A stretch of DNA of 22,588 bases from the NCBI GenBank assembly GCA_965150505.1, contig CBCTVZ010000029.1, positions 1 through 22,588 on the forward strand. The letters run 5' to 3'. A program made the translations under genes and the position numbers. Origin of the DNA: JAGZHZ01 sp965150505 (GTDB lineage: Bacteria; Bacillota; Clostridia; Lachnospirales; Lachnospiraceae). The notes below the pieces were generated by a model. The model saw only the letters and a list, made by a program, of their open reading frames with translations, searched no databases and was not told the origin of the DNA. Position 1 is the first letter of the stretch. Every line of letters begins with the position of its first letter. Positions 1 through 7,886 of this stretch are shown here, piece after piece.

Positions 1-1
1 A

Positions 2-1651
2 ATTTATGCAAAACAGTGTGAACGTTTGATCCTGACCCTTGCTGAAGGAAGTATAAATAAGATTTCAGATGGAGAAGTTTATACATTTGAAGATGGAGAA
101 GACGAACCAGACGGTGTGATTTTTAGCAAGGAGGATCTCATTATAAATGGTACAGGAGAATTAGAGGCAGAAGGAAATTATGGACATGGAATTGTATCAA
201 AAGATGATTTGATTCTTGTGTCTGGCACGATCAAAGTAACATCTGTCAAAGATGGCATCAAGGGAAAAGATAGTGTGACAGCTGAGAATCCAAATGTAAC
301 GATTATCTCAGGAGAAGATGGAATTCGTTCTAATAATGATAGTGATTCAGAAAAAGGAACGATTTTATTAAAAGATGGAACTTATACTATCACGTCACAG
401 CAGGATGGAATTCAGGCTGAGACATCACTGGAAATTTTGGGAGGAACGTATGAGATCACAACCGGCGGAGGAAGTGAAAACGGAACAAAGAGTAAAAACA
501 CGTTTCCTAGCAACAGAATAGAAAGATCAGACCTTGATGATCTAAAAATAGCAACATCTCCTGATGCAGGATCAAATTTAGGAAAAAATCCTTTTAAAGA
601 AGGAATGACTCCACCAGAAGGTGAATTTATGAAAAAACCAGATGGCGAGAGGACAGTACCGCCGGAAGGCAATAGGATGGAAAAAGAGTATACCGCCGCG
701 GATGCAGCTTCAGAGACGAATCAGGAGGCAGAAGTAAGTAAAAAGGGAATAAAATCAGGTACTCAACTGATAATCAGTGGAGGAAACTTTATGCTGAATA
801 CGGCGGATGACAGTATTCATACAAATGGGGATGCCGCAATATTAAGTGGTACATTTGAGATTTTTTCTGGGGATGATGGAATTCATGCAGATAAAATTTT
901 GACAATAGAAGATGGAAGTTTGAATATTGTAGATAGTTATGAGGGATTAGAAGGAAGCAATGTGGAAATATCTGGCGGTGAAATTACAGTTTTGTCAAGT
1001 GACGATGGGATTAATGCAGGAGGAGGCAACGATTCGTCAGAGCAATTCCCGCAAGATTTTTTCCAAGGAGATGAAAATTATAAGATCTTAATCAGTGGAG
1101 GAAACGTTTCAATCAGTGCTTCTGGAGATGGCATGGATTCAAATGGAAATTTGGAAATCACGGGAGGTATCGTATTAATTAACGGACCAGTCAGCGGAGG
1201 AGAAGGAGCTTTAGACTATGGAGTGGAAGCCACAATGACAGGCGGTGTTTTAGTCGCAGCAGGAAGCTCTGGCATGGCACAGGGACTGTCTTCTGATTCG
1301 GAAGTACCGTCTATCATGCTTTATTTTAATGAAGTACAAGAGGAACAGACTAGAATTACGATTTTAGATGAAGAGGGCAATGTGGTTTTAAGTGTTGTGC
1401 CACAGAAACAATTTGAAAGTATTATACTTTCATCTGAAAAATTAGAAGAAGGAAAGACATATACATTGATGAACGGAGGAAGCATCGCAGGAAATGACAC
1501 AGATTTTGGAACAGATGGAATATTAGAAGGCGGAGAGGAGATTACACAGATAACCATCGATCAGATTGCAACATCCATATCAGAAGATGGAACAGAAAGA
1601 GAAGGATTTGGAGGAATAAGGGAAATGCCCAGCCAAGGGAAAAGATTTTAA
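2..1651 (+). CDS. Cthe_2159-like carbohydrate-binding beta-helix protein, 5'-truncated by the window edge
   Basis: The reading frame is open from base 2. The first in-window start-like codon is TTG at 26, but the residues before it (YAKQCERLILTLAEG) already match the family's usual repeat opening, so the true start lies upstream. The protein is built of repeating short coils of the type 'SGG-x-(I/V)-x-I-x-S-x-DDGI-x-A' (for example around bases 770-900, 950-1020 and 1085-1145), the pattern of a right-handed beta-helix. This matches the Cthe_2159 / DUF4353 carbohydrate-binding family, whose Clostridium thermocellum member binds cellulose and pectic polymers and resembles polysaccharide lyases. 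A P/G/E/K-rich low-complexity linker (about bases 465-760) interrupts the helix. The extreme C-terminus is also Gly/Glu-rich and shows no LPXTG motif. Its signal peptide would be in the missing part. Likely an exported or surface glycan-binding protein; the ligand is unknown. Confidence 0.85.
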   Translation: MYAKQCERLILTLAEGSINKISDGEVYTFEDGEDEPDGVIFSKEDLIINGTGELEAEGNYGHGIVSKDDLILVSGTIKVTSVKDGIKGKDSVTAENPNVTIISGEDGIRSNNDSDSEKGTILLKDGTYTITSQQDGIQAETSLEILGGTYEITTGGGSENGTKSKNTFPSNRIERSDLDDLKIATSPDAGSNLGKNPFKEGMTPPEGEFMKKPDGERTVPPEGNRMEKEYTAADAASETNQEAEVSKKGIKSGTQLIISGGNFMLNTADDSIHTNGDAAILSGTFEIFSGDDGIHADKILTIEDGSLNIVDSYEGLEGSNVEISGGEITVLSSDDGINAGGGNDSSEQFPQDFFQGDENYKILISGGNVSISASGDGMDSNGNLEITGGIVLINGPVSGGEGALDYGVEATMTGGVLVAAGSSGMAQGLSSDSEVPSIMLYFNEVQEEQTRITILDEEGNVVLSVVPQKQFESIILSSEKLEEGKTYTLMNGGSIAGNDTDFGTDGILEGGEEITQITIDQIATSISEDGTEREGFGGIREMPSQGKRF

Positions 1652-1669
1652 ATAAGAAATGATAGCAGG

Positions 1670-1705
1670 CTGCCGTGCGAGGTATTCGCATGGCAGTATT
1701 TTTTT
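1670..1705 (+). terminator. Rho-independent terminator after the beta-helix gene
   Basis: An 11-bp stem pairs CTGCCGTGCGA (1670-1680) with TCGCATGGCAG (1686-1696), with one G-T pair and a 5-nt loop. It is followed by TATTTTTTT (1697-1705). It starts 18 nt after the stop codon. Confidence 0.93.
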
Positions 1706-1714
1706 AAAAATGAA

Positions 1715-1736
1715 ACCTTTTCCTATCCCAAAAGGT
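1715..1736 (+). promoter_or_regulatory. Perfect 7-bp inverted repeat upstream of the C39 peptidase gene
   Basis: ACCTTTT (1715-1721) and AAAAGGT (1730-1736) flank the 8-base centre CCTATCCC. No T-run follows, so it is not a terminator. It lies between the upstream terminator and the peptidase start and could be an operator or an RNA hairpin. No convincing promoter is visible nearby. Confidence 0.3.
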
Positions 1737-1775
1737 CTAATAAGTAAAAGAAAAAGATAGAGGGTATGGTGAAAT

Positions 1776-1780
1776 GGAGG
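1776..1780 (+). promoter_or_regulatory. Ribosome binding site deciding the C39 peptidase start
   Basis: GGAGG sits 8 nt before ATG 1789. The longer in-frame ATG at 1774 has only a weaker GAGG (1760-1763) 10 nt upstream and itself overlaps this site. I therefore prefer 1789. Confidence 0.6.
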
Positions 1781-1788
1781 AAAAAGGA

Positions 1789-2568
1789 ATGAATCAGGAA
1801 GATAGAAAAAAACAATTAAAAAAAAGAATAAAAATTGGAGCAGCTCTTTTAGGAGTAGGGGCTATCTTGCTTTTTGGAGGCGTAATCTTTTTTAGAAAGC
1901 AGAATTTGAGAGTACAGTCTGTATGGGCGCAGAATGCAGTAAAAGCAGCAGAGTCAAAACCAGATGGGGAAATTTTTATTGAAGTGCCATACGTTTCGCA
2001 GCTAAATGGATATCCGACAGGATGTGAATGTGCCAGCACAGCGATGCTGCTTCAGTTTTGGGGATATCCGTATACGATAGATGATCTGATTACAAAGTTT
2101 TTGCCGATGAGAGAATTGTATGTAAACAGCGCCGGACAGCTGGTAGGACCTTCGCCATCAGAAGCCTTTATAGGGAATCCTTATTATGAAAATGGATATG
2201 GCTGTTATGCGCCTGTTATTTATGATATGTTAGAAAAAACGACGGAATGGTACCATGACGTAGAAGATTTGACAGGAATGACATTAGAAAATATCTGTCA
2301 TGAGTATCTGGATCAGGGAATACCTGTTTTATGCTGGGCTACGATGAATATGACTCCTTCTTATGACGGAACAAGCTGGATTCTGGAAAATGGAGAGGGA
2401 TGGTTTACATGGAAAGCAGGGGAACACTGTATGGTGCTTGTCGGATATGATGATGCGTATTATTATTTTAATGATCCATACCGTGCAGAACAAATTGTGA
2501 AATGGGATCGTTATTTGGCTCAAATCAGATATGAAGAATTAGGGGCTCAGGCGCTGGCGATTGTGTGA
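1789..2568 (+). CDS. Membrane-anchored C39-like cysteine peptidase
   Basis: Counting from ATG 1789, a basic N-terminus (RKKQLKKRIK) is followed by a single hydrophobic segment (about residues 16-35) that should anchor the protein with its catalytic part outside. The rest matches the Peptidase_C39-like (C39_2) family. The oxyanion Gln lies in VPYVSQ, the catalytic Cys in YPTGCE, the His in GEHCMVLVGYDD and the Asp in YYFNDPY, so the whole catalytic set is present. In this family stand-alone domains are usually not bacteriocin transporters but exported papain-like hydrolases of mostly unknown substrate. An alternative start at 1774 adds five residues. It is flanked by a terminator upstream and a new promoter downstream, so it appears monocistronic. 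Substrate and role remain unassigned. Confidence 0.85.
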   Translation: MNQEDRKKQLKKRIKIGAALLGVGAILLFGGVIFFRKQNLRVQSVWAQNAVKAAESKPDGEIFIEVPYVSQLNGYPTGCECASTAMLLQFWGYPYTIDDLITKFLPMRELYVNSAGQLVGPSPSEAFIGNPYYENGYGCYAPVIYDMLEKTTEWYHDVEDLTGMTLENICHEYLDQGIPVLCWATMNMTPSYDGTSWILENGEGWFTWKAGEHCMVLVGYDDAYYYFNDPYRAEQIVKWDRYLAQIRYEELGAQALAIV

Positions 2569-2600
2569 TAAGAAATTGTGTGATTTATAGAAAAAAGAAG

Positions 2601-2628
2601 TTACTTTTTTTGACAGATATGGTATACT
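2601..2628 (+). promoter_or_regulatory. Probable promoter of pyrH-frr
   Basis: A TATACT -10 box (2623-2628) is preceded by TGG (extended -10), with a weak -35 TTACTT (2601-2606) 16 nt upstream. A better-looking TTGACA at 2610-2615 is only 7 nt from the -10 box and cannot be its partner. The box lies 64 nt before the pyrH start. Confidence 0.45.
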
Positions 2629-2692
2629 GAATGCAAGAAACTGTGAAAGACAGATTTCTAATGTTGCAGAAAAAAAGAGTCTGAGGTGACAT

Positions 2693-3391
2693 ATGAAAAG
2701 AGTATTGCTGAAATTAAGCGGAGAGGCATTAGCCGGAAGCAAAAAGACAGGATTTGATGAGCCAACCGTGACAAAGGTAGCATATCAGGTAAAACAGCTG
2801 ATTGATCAGGGAATTGAGGTTGGAATTGTAATCGGAGGCGGTAATTTCTGGAGAGGACGCTCCAGTGAAAATATTGACCGTACAAAGGCAGACCAGATTG
2901 GAATGCTTGCTACAGTGATGAATTGTATCTATGTCTCTGAAATTTTCCGTTCAGTAGGAATGGAGACACAGGTTTACACTCCATTTGCCTGCGGAGCATT
3001 TACAGAGTTGTTCTCAAAAGATAAGGTACTTGCCGGATTTAAAAAAGGTGTCGTATCTTTCCTGGCAGGAGGAACAGGTCATCCTTATTTTTCAACAGAT
3101 ACTGCGACAGTGCTGCGTGCGATTGAGATTGAAGCCGACATTATTCTTTTAGCAAAATCGATTGACGGTGTATACGACAGCGATCCAAAGAGCAATCCAG
3201 ATGCAAAGAAATATGACAAAATTTCCATTCAGGAAGTGATCGATCAGAAACTGGGTGTTGTGGATATGGCAGCATCGATCTTGTGTATGGAAAATAAAAT
3301 GCCGATGCTGGTATTTGGGTTGAATGAGGAGAACAGTATCGTAAATACTGTAAATGGAAAATTAAAAGGAACGACCGTGACAGTAGAATAG
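2693..3391 (+). CDS. pyrH: UMP kinase
   Basis: Phosphorylates UMP to UDP with ATP in the cytoplasm, feeding pyrimidine nucleotides to RNA, DNA and cell-wall sugar nucleotides. At 232 aa it has the family length. The amino-acid-kinase fold is clear from the N-terminal KLSGEAL phosphate-binding segment, GIVIGGGNFWRG (about residues 44-55), TGHPYFSTDTA (about 129-139) with the nucleotide-binding region, and the DGVYDSDPK motif (about 159-167). The ATG follows GAGGTG by 4 nt. It is the first gene of a pyrH-frr pair (22-nt gap). In most Firmicutes it follows rpsB-tsf; here a C39 peptidase gene precedes it and a separate promoter is visible. Confidence 0.97.
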   Translation: MKRVLLKLSGEALAGSKKTGFDEPTVTKVAYQVKQLIDQGIEVGIVIGGGNFWRGRSSENIDRTKADQIGMLATVMNCIYVSEIFRSVGMETQVYTPFACGAFTELFSKDKVLAGFKKGVVSFLAGGTGHPYFSTDTATVLRAIEIEADIILLAKSIDGVYDSDPKSNPDAKKYDKISIQEVIDQKLGVVDMAASILCMENKMPMLVFGLNEENSIVNTVNGKLKGTTVTVE

Positions 3392-3412
3392 GAATCAGGG
3401 AGGATAAAAAAC

Positions 3413-3964
3413 ATGGATGAGAGAATTAAAGTATATGACAAAAAGATGACAAAATCATATGAGAGCTTAATGTCAGAGTTTGGAACAATACGTGCAGGAA
3501 GAGCAAATCCACACGTTTTAGACAGAATCACAGTAGATTATTATGGAATGCCAACACCTTTAAATCAGGTGGCAAATATTACAGTACCAGAAGCACGCAT
3601 GATTCAGATTCAGCCTTGGGAATCCAGTATGGTAAAAGCGATCAACAAAGCGATTATGGTTTCTGATCTGGGAATCAATCCAAGCGATGATGGAAAAGTA
3701 ATCCGTCTTGTATTTCCTGAACTGACAGAAGAAAGAAGAAAGGAACTTGTAAAAGACGTAAAGAAAAAAGGTGAAGGCGCAAAAGTAGCAGTCCGCAATA
3801 TTCGCCGTGATGCAAACGAAGCATTCAAGAAACTGAAAGGGACAGAAGTTTCTGAGGATGAGATTAAAGATCTGGAAGAAGAAGTTCAGAAAATGACTGA
3901 CAAATATGTAAAAGAAATCGATAAGGCAATCGAAGAGAAGTCAAAAGAAATCTTAACTGTATAG
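3413..3964 (+). CDS. frr: Ribosome recycling factor
   Basis: With EF-G, splits post-termination ribosomes so the subunits can be reused. The 183-aa product matches the usual length of about 185. Diagnostic segments are SEFGTIRAGRANP (about residues 21-33, the tRNA-mimic helix), DYYGMPTPLNQVANI, the 'QPWE' turn, and the basic LVKDVKKKGEGAKVAVRNIRRDA-type stretch near residues 115-138. A GGGAGG ribosome site precedes the ATG by 9 nt. It is cotranscribed with pyrH and ends at a strong terminator, so the transcript largely stops here rather than continuing into uppS. Confidence 0.97.
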   Translation: MDERIKVYDKKMTKSYESLMSEFGTIRAGRANPHVLDRITVDYYGMPTPLNQVANITVPEARMIQIQPWESSMVKAINKAIMVSDLGINPSDDGKVIRLVFPELTEERRKELVKDVKKKGEGAKVAVRNIRRDANEAFKKLKGTEVSEDEIKDLEEEVQKMTDKYVKEIDKAIEEKSKEILTV

Positions 3965-3981
3965 AAATTGTATAAAAGCAG

Positions 3982-4020
3982 AAAAAGTCTCAAGACACGA
4001 CGATGCCTTGAGACTTTTTT
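3982..4020 (+). terminator. Rho-independent terminator between frr and uppS
   Basis: A 13-bp perfect stem, AAAAAGTCTCAAG (3982-3994) with CTTGAGACTTTTT (4007-4019), has a 12-nt loop and ends in a T-run (4015-4020). The A-run on the left arm means it could also act on the opposite strand. Confidence 0.93.
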
Positions 4021-4108
4021 AATCATTGAAAAAATTTTTTGGATGAAAAATTCAGATGGGAACGATGTGGGCGTTCAGGAAAAAGATTGAGACACAGGAG
4101 GGAAAAAG

Positions 4109-4816
4109 ATGGTAATACCGCAGCATGTGGCGATTATTTTAGATGGAAACGGAAGATGGGCAAAAAGCAAAAAAATGCCTAGAAATTATGGGCATGTGAA
4201 AGGCGCGCAAAACTTAGAAGTGATCTGTGAGGATGCCTATAACATGGGAATCAAATATCTGACGGTATATTTATTTTCAACAGAAAATTGGAAGCGGCCA
4301 AAGGATGAAGTGGATGCGCTGATGAAGCTGTTTCGCAATTATACAAAAACGTGCGTAAAGACGGCGATGAAAAATAATATGAAAGTGCGCACAATCGGAG
4401 ATCCATCTGTACTGGATGAGGATTTGAGGGAAAGTCTTCGGATACTAGAAGAGACATCGAAAAATAATACGGGACTGAATTTTCAGATCGCAATTAACTA
4501 TGGCGGACGCGATGAAATCGTGCGCAGTATACGAAAAGTGGCAAAAGATTGTATGGAAGGACGGATATCGCCAGAAGAAATTACAGAAGAAAAATTTGCA
4601 GGCTATCTGGACACGCATGATATTCCAGACCCTGATCTTTTAATTCGCACAAGTGGGGAACAGAGACTGTCGAATTATCTGATCTGGCAGTTGGCCTATA
4701 CGGAGTTTTATTTTACCGATGTGCCATGGCCGGCATTTACAAAAGAAGATCTGAAAAAAGCGATTGAGAAATATAATAGCCGTGAGAGGCGATTTGGAGG
4801 CGTAAAGGAGGAATAA
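4109..4816 (+). CDS. uppS: Isoprenyl transferase (undecaprenyl diphosphate synthase)
   Basis: Adds isopentenyl units in cis to farnesyl diphosphate to make the C55 carrier lipid for peptidoglycan and other wall polymers. All family motifs are present: HVAIILDGNGRWA (Asp12 is the catalytic Mg-binding Asp), GHVKGAQN, LFSTENWKRP, NYGGRDEI, and the C-terminal LLIRTSGEQRLSNYLIWQ with AYTEFYF. The 235-aa length is normal. An AGGAGGG ribosome site supports the ATG. It heads a tight uppS-cdsA-dxr-rseP cluster. The 88 nt between the frr terminator and this gene contain no promoter that I find convincing (only a weak TTGAAA at 4026), so expression may depend on readthrough or an atypical promoter. Confidence 0.97.
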   Translation: MVIPQHVAIILDGNGRWAKSKKMPRNYGHVKGAQNLEVICEDAYNMGIKYLTVYLFSTENWKRPKDEVDALMKLFRNYTKTCVKTAMKNNMKVRTIGDPSVLDEDLRESLRILEETSKNNTGLNFQIAINYGGRDEIVRSIRKVAKDCMEGRISPEEITEEKFAGYLDTHDIPDPDLLIRTSGEQRLSNYLIWQLAYTEFYFTDVPWPAFTKEDLKKAIEKYNSRERRFGGVKEE

Positions 4817-4818
4817 CT

Positions 4819-5628
4819 GTGTTTAAGACGAGATTATTAAGCGGGATTGTGCTGGTGATTTTGGCGCTTGTTACGATTATCAGCGGCGATATGGTCTTAT
4901 GGGCGACGTGCTTGATCCTTTCCTTGATTGGACTGCATGAACTTTATCGCGCAGTAGGAATTGAGACGGCACAGAATAAAATGCTTGCTTTGGCAGGATA
5001 TGTAGGAACATTTGCTCACTATTTGATTTTACTTTTCCAGAAAGAGACATATAGTATGATAAGCATGGTATTTATCTTAGTTTTGACGATGTTTGTCTAT
5101 GTGTTTGCTTTTCCGAAATATCGCTCAGAGCAGGTGATGGGAACATTTTTTGGCGTGATGTACGTCGCTGTGATGCTCTCTTACATTTATCAGACGAGAA
5201 TGCTAGAAGACGGCGCATTTTTAGTATGGCTGATTTTCTTATGTTCTTGGGGATGCGATACATGTGCATACTGTGTAGGCGTTTTATTTGGAAAACATAA
5301 GATGTCACCGAAACTCAGTCCTAAAAAATCAGTGGAAGGCGCGATTGGAGGCGTAGTTGGAGCAGGTCTTTTAGGCGCAATCTATGCGGCGACTGTCTCA
5401 GGTCATCTGACTGCACACGGCAATCCGATTGTTGTCTATGCTGTGATCTGCGTTGCAGGAGCTTTGATTTCTATGGTAGGAGATTTGGCGGCATCAGCGA
5501 TCAAGCGAAACCATGATATCAAAGATTATGGAAAATTGATTCCAGGTCATGGAGGAATTTTAGATCGTTTTGACAGCGTAATTTTTACAGCGCCGATGAT
5601 TTATTTTCTGGCAACCGTTTTGATGTAG
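4819..5628 (+). CDS. cdsA: Phosphatidate cytidylyltransferase (CDP-diacylglycerol synthase)
   Basis: Converts phosphatidic acid and CTP to CDP-diacylglycerol, the branch-point precursor of membrane phospholipids. The 269-aa protein is a multi-pass membrane protein with about eight hydrophobic stretches. The family signature lies at residues 225-252: SAIKRNHDIKDYGKLIPGHG followed by G-I-L-D-R-F-D. The start is GTG, supported by AAGGAGG 7 nt upstream; the gene begins 2 nt after the uppS stop, implying translational coupling. Confidence 0.95.
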   Translation: MFKTRLLSGIVLVILALVTIISGDMVLWATCLILSLIGLHELYRAVGIETAQNKMLALAGYVGTFAHYLILLFQKETYSMISMVFILVLTMFVYVFAFPKYRSEQVMGTFFGVMYVAVMLSYIYQTRMLEDGAFLVWLIFLCSWGCDTCAYCVGVLFGKHKMSPKLSPKKSVEGAIGGVVGAGLLGAIYAATVSGHLTAHGNPIVVYAVICVAGALISMVGDLAASAIKRNHDIKDYGKLIPGHGGILDRFDSVIFTAPMIYFLATVLM

Positions 5629-5639
5629 AGGTGTAAAAT

Positions 5640-6782
5640 ATGAGAACGATATCAATTTTAGGATCTACAGGGTCAATCGGAACACAGACTCTGGAAGTAG
5701 TAGAAGAACAAAAAGATATAAAGGTAGCGGCGCTTGCAGCTGGAAGTAATATTCAACTTTTAGAGAAACAGATCCGTAAATTTCATCCTTCCTTAGCAGC
5801 TGTGTGGAATGAAGAGAAAGCAAAAGAACTAAGAGAAAATATAAAAGATCTGGATGTCAGAGTAGTCAGCGGAATGGATGGGATGTTGGAAGCAGCAACC
5901 GTAGAAGAAGCCCAGATTGTAGTGACTGCAGTTGTAGGAATGATTGGCATTCGTCCTACGATTGCGGCGATTGAGGCTGGAAAAGATATTGCCTTGGCAA
6001 ATAAAGAGACATTGGTGACGGCAGGACATCTGATTATGCCTCTTGCAAAAGAGAAAGGCGTGCAGATTCTTCCAGTGGACAGTGAACACAGCGCAATTTT
6101 TCAATCTTTAAATGGAGAAAGAAAAAAAGAAATCAGTAAAATTTTACTGACCGCTTCTGGAGGCCCATTCCGCGGCAGAAAAAAAGAGGAATTGAAAAAT
6201 ATTCAGGTGGAAGATGCGTTAAAACATCCAAACTGGAGTATGGGAAGAAAGATCACGATTGATTCGGCAACGCTTGTCAATAAAGGCCTTGAGATGATAG
6301 AGGCAAAATGGCTGTTTGATGTTGACATCGATCAAATTCAAGTTGTAGTCCAGCCACAGAGTATCATTCATTCTATGGTAGAATTTGTAGACGGAGGAAT
6401 TATTGCACAGCTTGGGATGCCAGATATGAAACTTCCAATTCAGTACGCTTTATTCTACCCAGAACGCAGATTTTTGGGAGGGGAGAGAGTAGATTTTGCA
6501 AAATTGGGGCAGATTACGTTTGAGAATCCAGATATGGAAACGTTTTTGGGACTCCGATTTGCTATGGATGCCGCAAAACAAGGAGGCTCTATGCCAACCG
6601 TGTTTAATGCGGCAAATGAACGTGCTGTCAGTAAATTTTTAAACCGGAAGGTTTCCTTTTTAGAAATTTATGATATAATTTCTGAGTGCATGAATGCGCA
6701 TAAAGTAATTCCAGAACCGAATTTAGATCAGATTCTGGAGACAGAGCAGAAAGTATATGAATTTATAGAAAGCAGGTGGTAA
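5640..6782 (+). CDS. dxr: 1-deoxy-D-xylulose 5-phosphate reductoisomerase
   Basis: First committed step of the MEP isoprenoid pathway, converting DXP to MEP with NADPH and a divalent metal. The 380-aa product shows the NADPH-binding GSTGSIGTQTLEVV (residues 8-21), ANKETLVTAG (120-129), the metal and substrate residues PVDSEHS (Asp147, Glu149), ASGGPFRG (172-179) and HPNWSMGRKITIDSATLVNK with Glu218 as the third metal ligand. All key residues are intact. It starts 11 nt after cdsA with an AGAGGTG ribosome site. Its location beside uppS links production of isoprenoid precursors to their use. Confidence 0.97.
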   Translation: MRTISILGSTGSIGTQTLEVVEEQKDIKVAALAAGSNIQLLEKQIRKFHPSLAAVWNEEKAKELRENIKDLDVRVVSGMDGMLEAATVEEAQIVVTAVVGMIGIRPTIAAIEAGKDIALANKETLVTAGHLIMPLAKEKGVQILPVDSEHSAIFQSLNGERKKEISKILLTASGGPFRGRKKEELKNIQVEDALKHPNWSMGRKITIDSATLVNKGLEMIEAKWLFDVDIDQIQVVVQPQSIIHSMVEFVDGGIIAQLGMPDMKLPIQYALFYPERRFLGGERVDFAKLGQITFENPDMETFLGLRFAMDAAKQGGSMPTVFNAANERAVSKFLNRKVSFLEIYDIISECMNAHKVIPEPNLDQILETEQKVYEFIESRW

Positions 6783-6783
6783 T

Positions 6784-7815
6784 TTGAAGATTGTTATTGC
6801 ACTTCTGGTATTCAGCATTATCATTATTATTCACGAACTGGGACATTTTTTGCTAGCCAAATTAAATGGAATCACAGTTGTAGAATTTTCTCTTGGAATG
6901 GGACCGAGAATTATCTCTACCGTCAAGGGAGGAACAAAATACTCTTGGAAGTTGCTGCCGTTTGGCGGGTCTTGTATGATGTTGGGAGAAGATGAAAACA
7001 ACAAAGAGGAAGGTTCTTTTGGAAGCAAGTCTGTGTGGGCAAGAATATCTGTGATTGCTGCAGGACCAATCTTCAATTTTATTTTAGCATTTGTACTTGC
7101 TGTTTTAGTAATTGGCAGTATAGGATATGATATTCCCAAAATTGGACAGCCGGTGGAGGGATATTCGGCTGCAGAAGCAGGAATGAAGGAAGGGGATATC
7201 ATTACAAAGATGAATGGAAAAAGAATTCATCTTTATCGGGAAGTTTCTAACTATACAATGTTTCATCAAGGAGAAACCGTTACCCTGACATATGAGAGAG
7301 ACGGAGAGGAATATCAGGCAACTCTAGTACCAAAGGAAACAGAAGATGGAAGAAAAATTTTAGGAATCACCGGAAGCTCCAGCTATCGGGAGAAGACGAC
7401 TCCAATCCAGACATTAAAATATAGTCTTTATGAAGTGAAATATTGGATTGATACGACAATCGAAAGTCTTGGAATGATGTTTAAAGGAAAAGTAAGTTTA
7501 GATGATATTTCAGGACCAGTCGGAGTTGTAAATGTGATTGGAGAGACGTATGAGGAAAGCGCAAAGGACGGTGGCTTTTATGTATGGCTGAATATGCTGA
7601 ACATAGCGATTTTACTGACCGCAAACCTTGGCGTTATGAATCTTTTGCCAATTCCGGCGCTCGATGGAGGAAGACTGGTCTTCTTGATTATTGAAGCGAT
7701 TCGAGGAAAAAAGATGGATGCAGAGAAAGAAGGAATGATCCATCTGATCGGACTTGTCGCCTTGATGCTTCTGATGCTTGTCGTTATGTTTAACGACGTA
7801 AGAAAATTGTTCTAA
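6784..7815 (+). CDS. rseP: RseP-type site-2 intramembrane metalloprotease
   Basis: A 343-aa M50 family protease that cuts within membranes, typically releasing membrane-held regulators such as anti-sigma factors or clearing remnant signal peptides. The zinc motif HELGH is at residues 17-21. A PDZ domain spans about 115-185, and the third zinc ligand is Asp294 in LLPIPALDGGR. Hydrophobic segments lie at about 1-25, 90-112, 275-295 and 318-337. The start is TTG, because no ATG precedes the HELGH segment; AGGTGG at 6774-6779, inside the end of dxr, is its ribosome site. Only 1 nt separates it from dxr. Its natural substrate here is unknown. No clear terminator follows, and ispG and polC, often the next genes in Clostridia, are absent. 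Confidence 0.93.
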   Translation: MKIVIALLVFSIIIIIHELGHFLLAKLNGITVVEFSLGMGPRIISTVKGGTKYSWKLLPFGGSCMMLGEDENNKEEGSFGSKSVWARISVIAAGPIFNFILAFVLAVLVIGSIGYDIPKIGQPVEGYSAAEAGMKEGDIITKMNGKRIHLYREVSNYTMFHQGETVTLTYERDGEEYQATLVPKETEDGRKILGITGSSSYREKTTPIQTLKYSLYEVKYWIDTTIESLGMMFKGKVSLDDISGPVGVVNVIGETYEESAKDGGFYVWLNMLNIAILLTANLGVMNLLPIPALDGGRLVFLIIEAIRGKKMDAEKEGMIHLIGLVALMLLMLVVMFNDVRKLF

Positions 7816-7825
7816 AGAAAAATTT

Positions 7826-7854
7826 TCATACCGTTTTGATCTGCTGCATAATTT
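7826..7854 (+). promoter_or_regulatory. Possible sigma-E-like (mother-cell sporulation) promoter
   Basis: TCATACC (7826-7832), exactly 14 nt, then CATAATTT (7847-7854). This matches the Bacillus subtilis sigma-E consensus (KMATATT, 14-15 nt, CATACAHT) at 5 of 7 and 6 of 8 positions. The -10 part also fits the sigma-K form CATANNNTA. It lies 32 nt before a gene with a SpoIID-like domain. The match is by eye and could be chance. Confidence 0.33.
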
Positions 7855-7886
7855 ATAAGGAACATGGAAATATGAGGTAAATCCAT

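Noticed and set aside
2610..2628. Perfect TTGACA next to TATACT before pyrH
   Set aside because: The 7-nt spacing is far too short for a -35/-10 pair; a weaker -35 at 2601 fits better.
6831..7202. 123-codon reverse-strand ORF inside rseP
   Set aside because: Antisense of the RseP metalloprotease and PDZ region; no start signals or recognisable domain.
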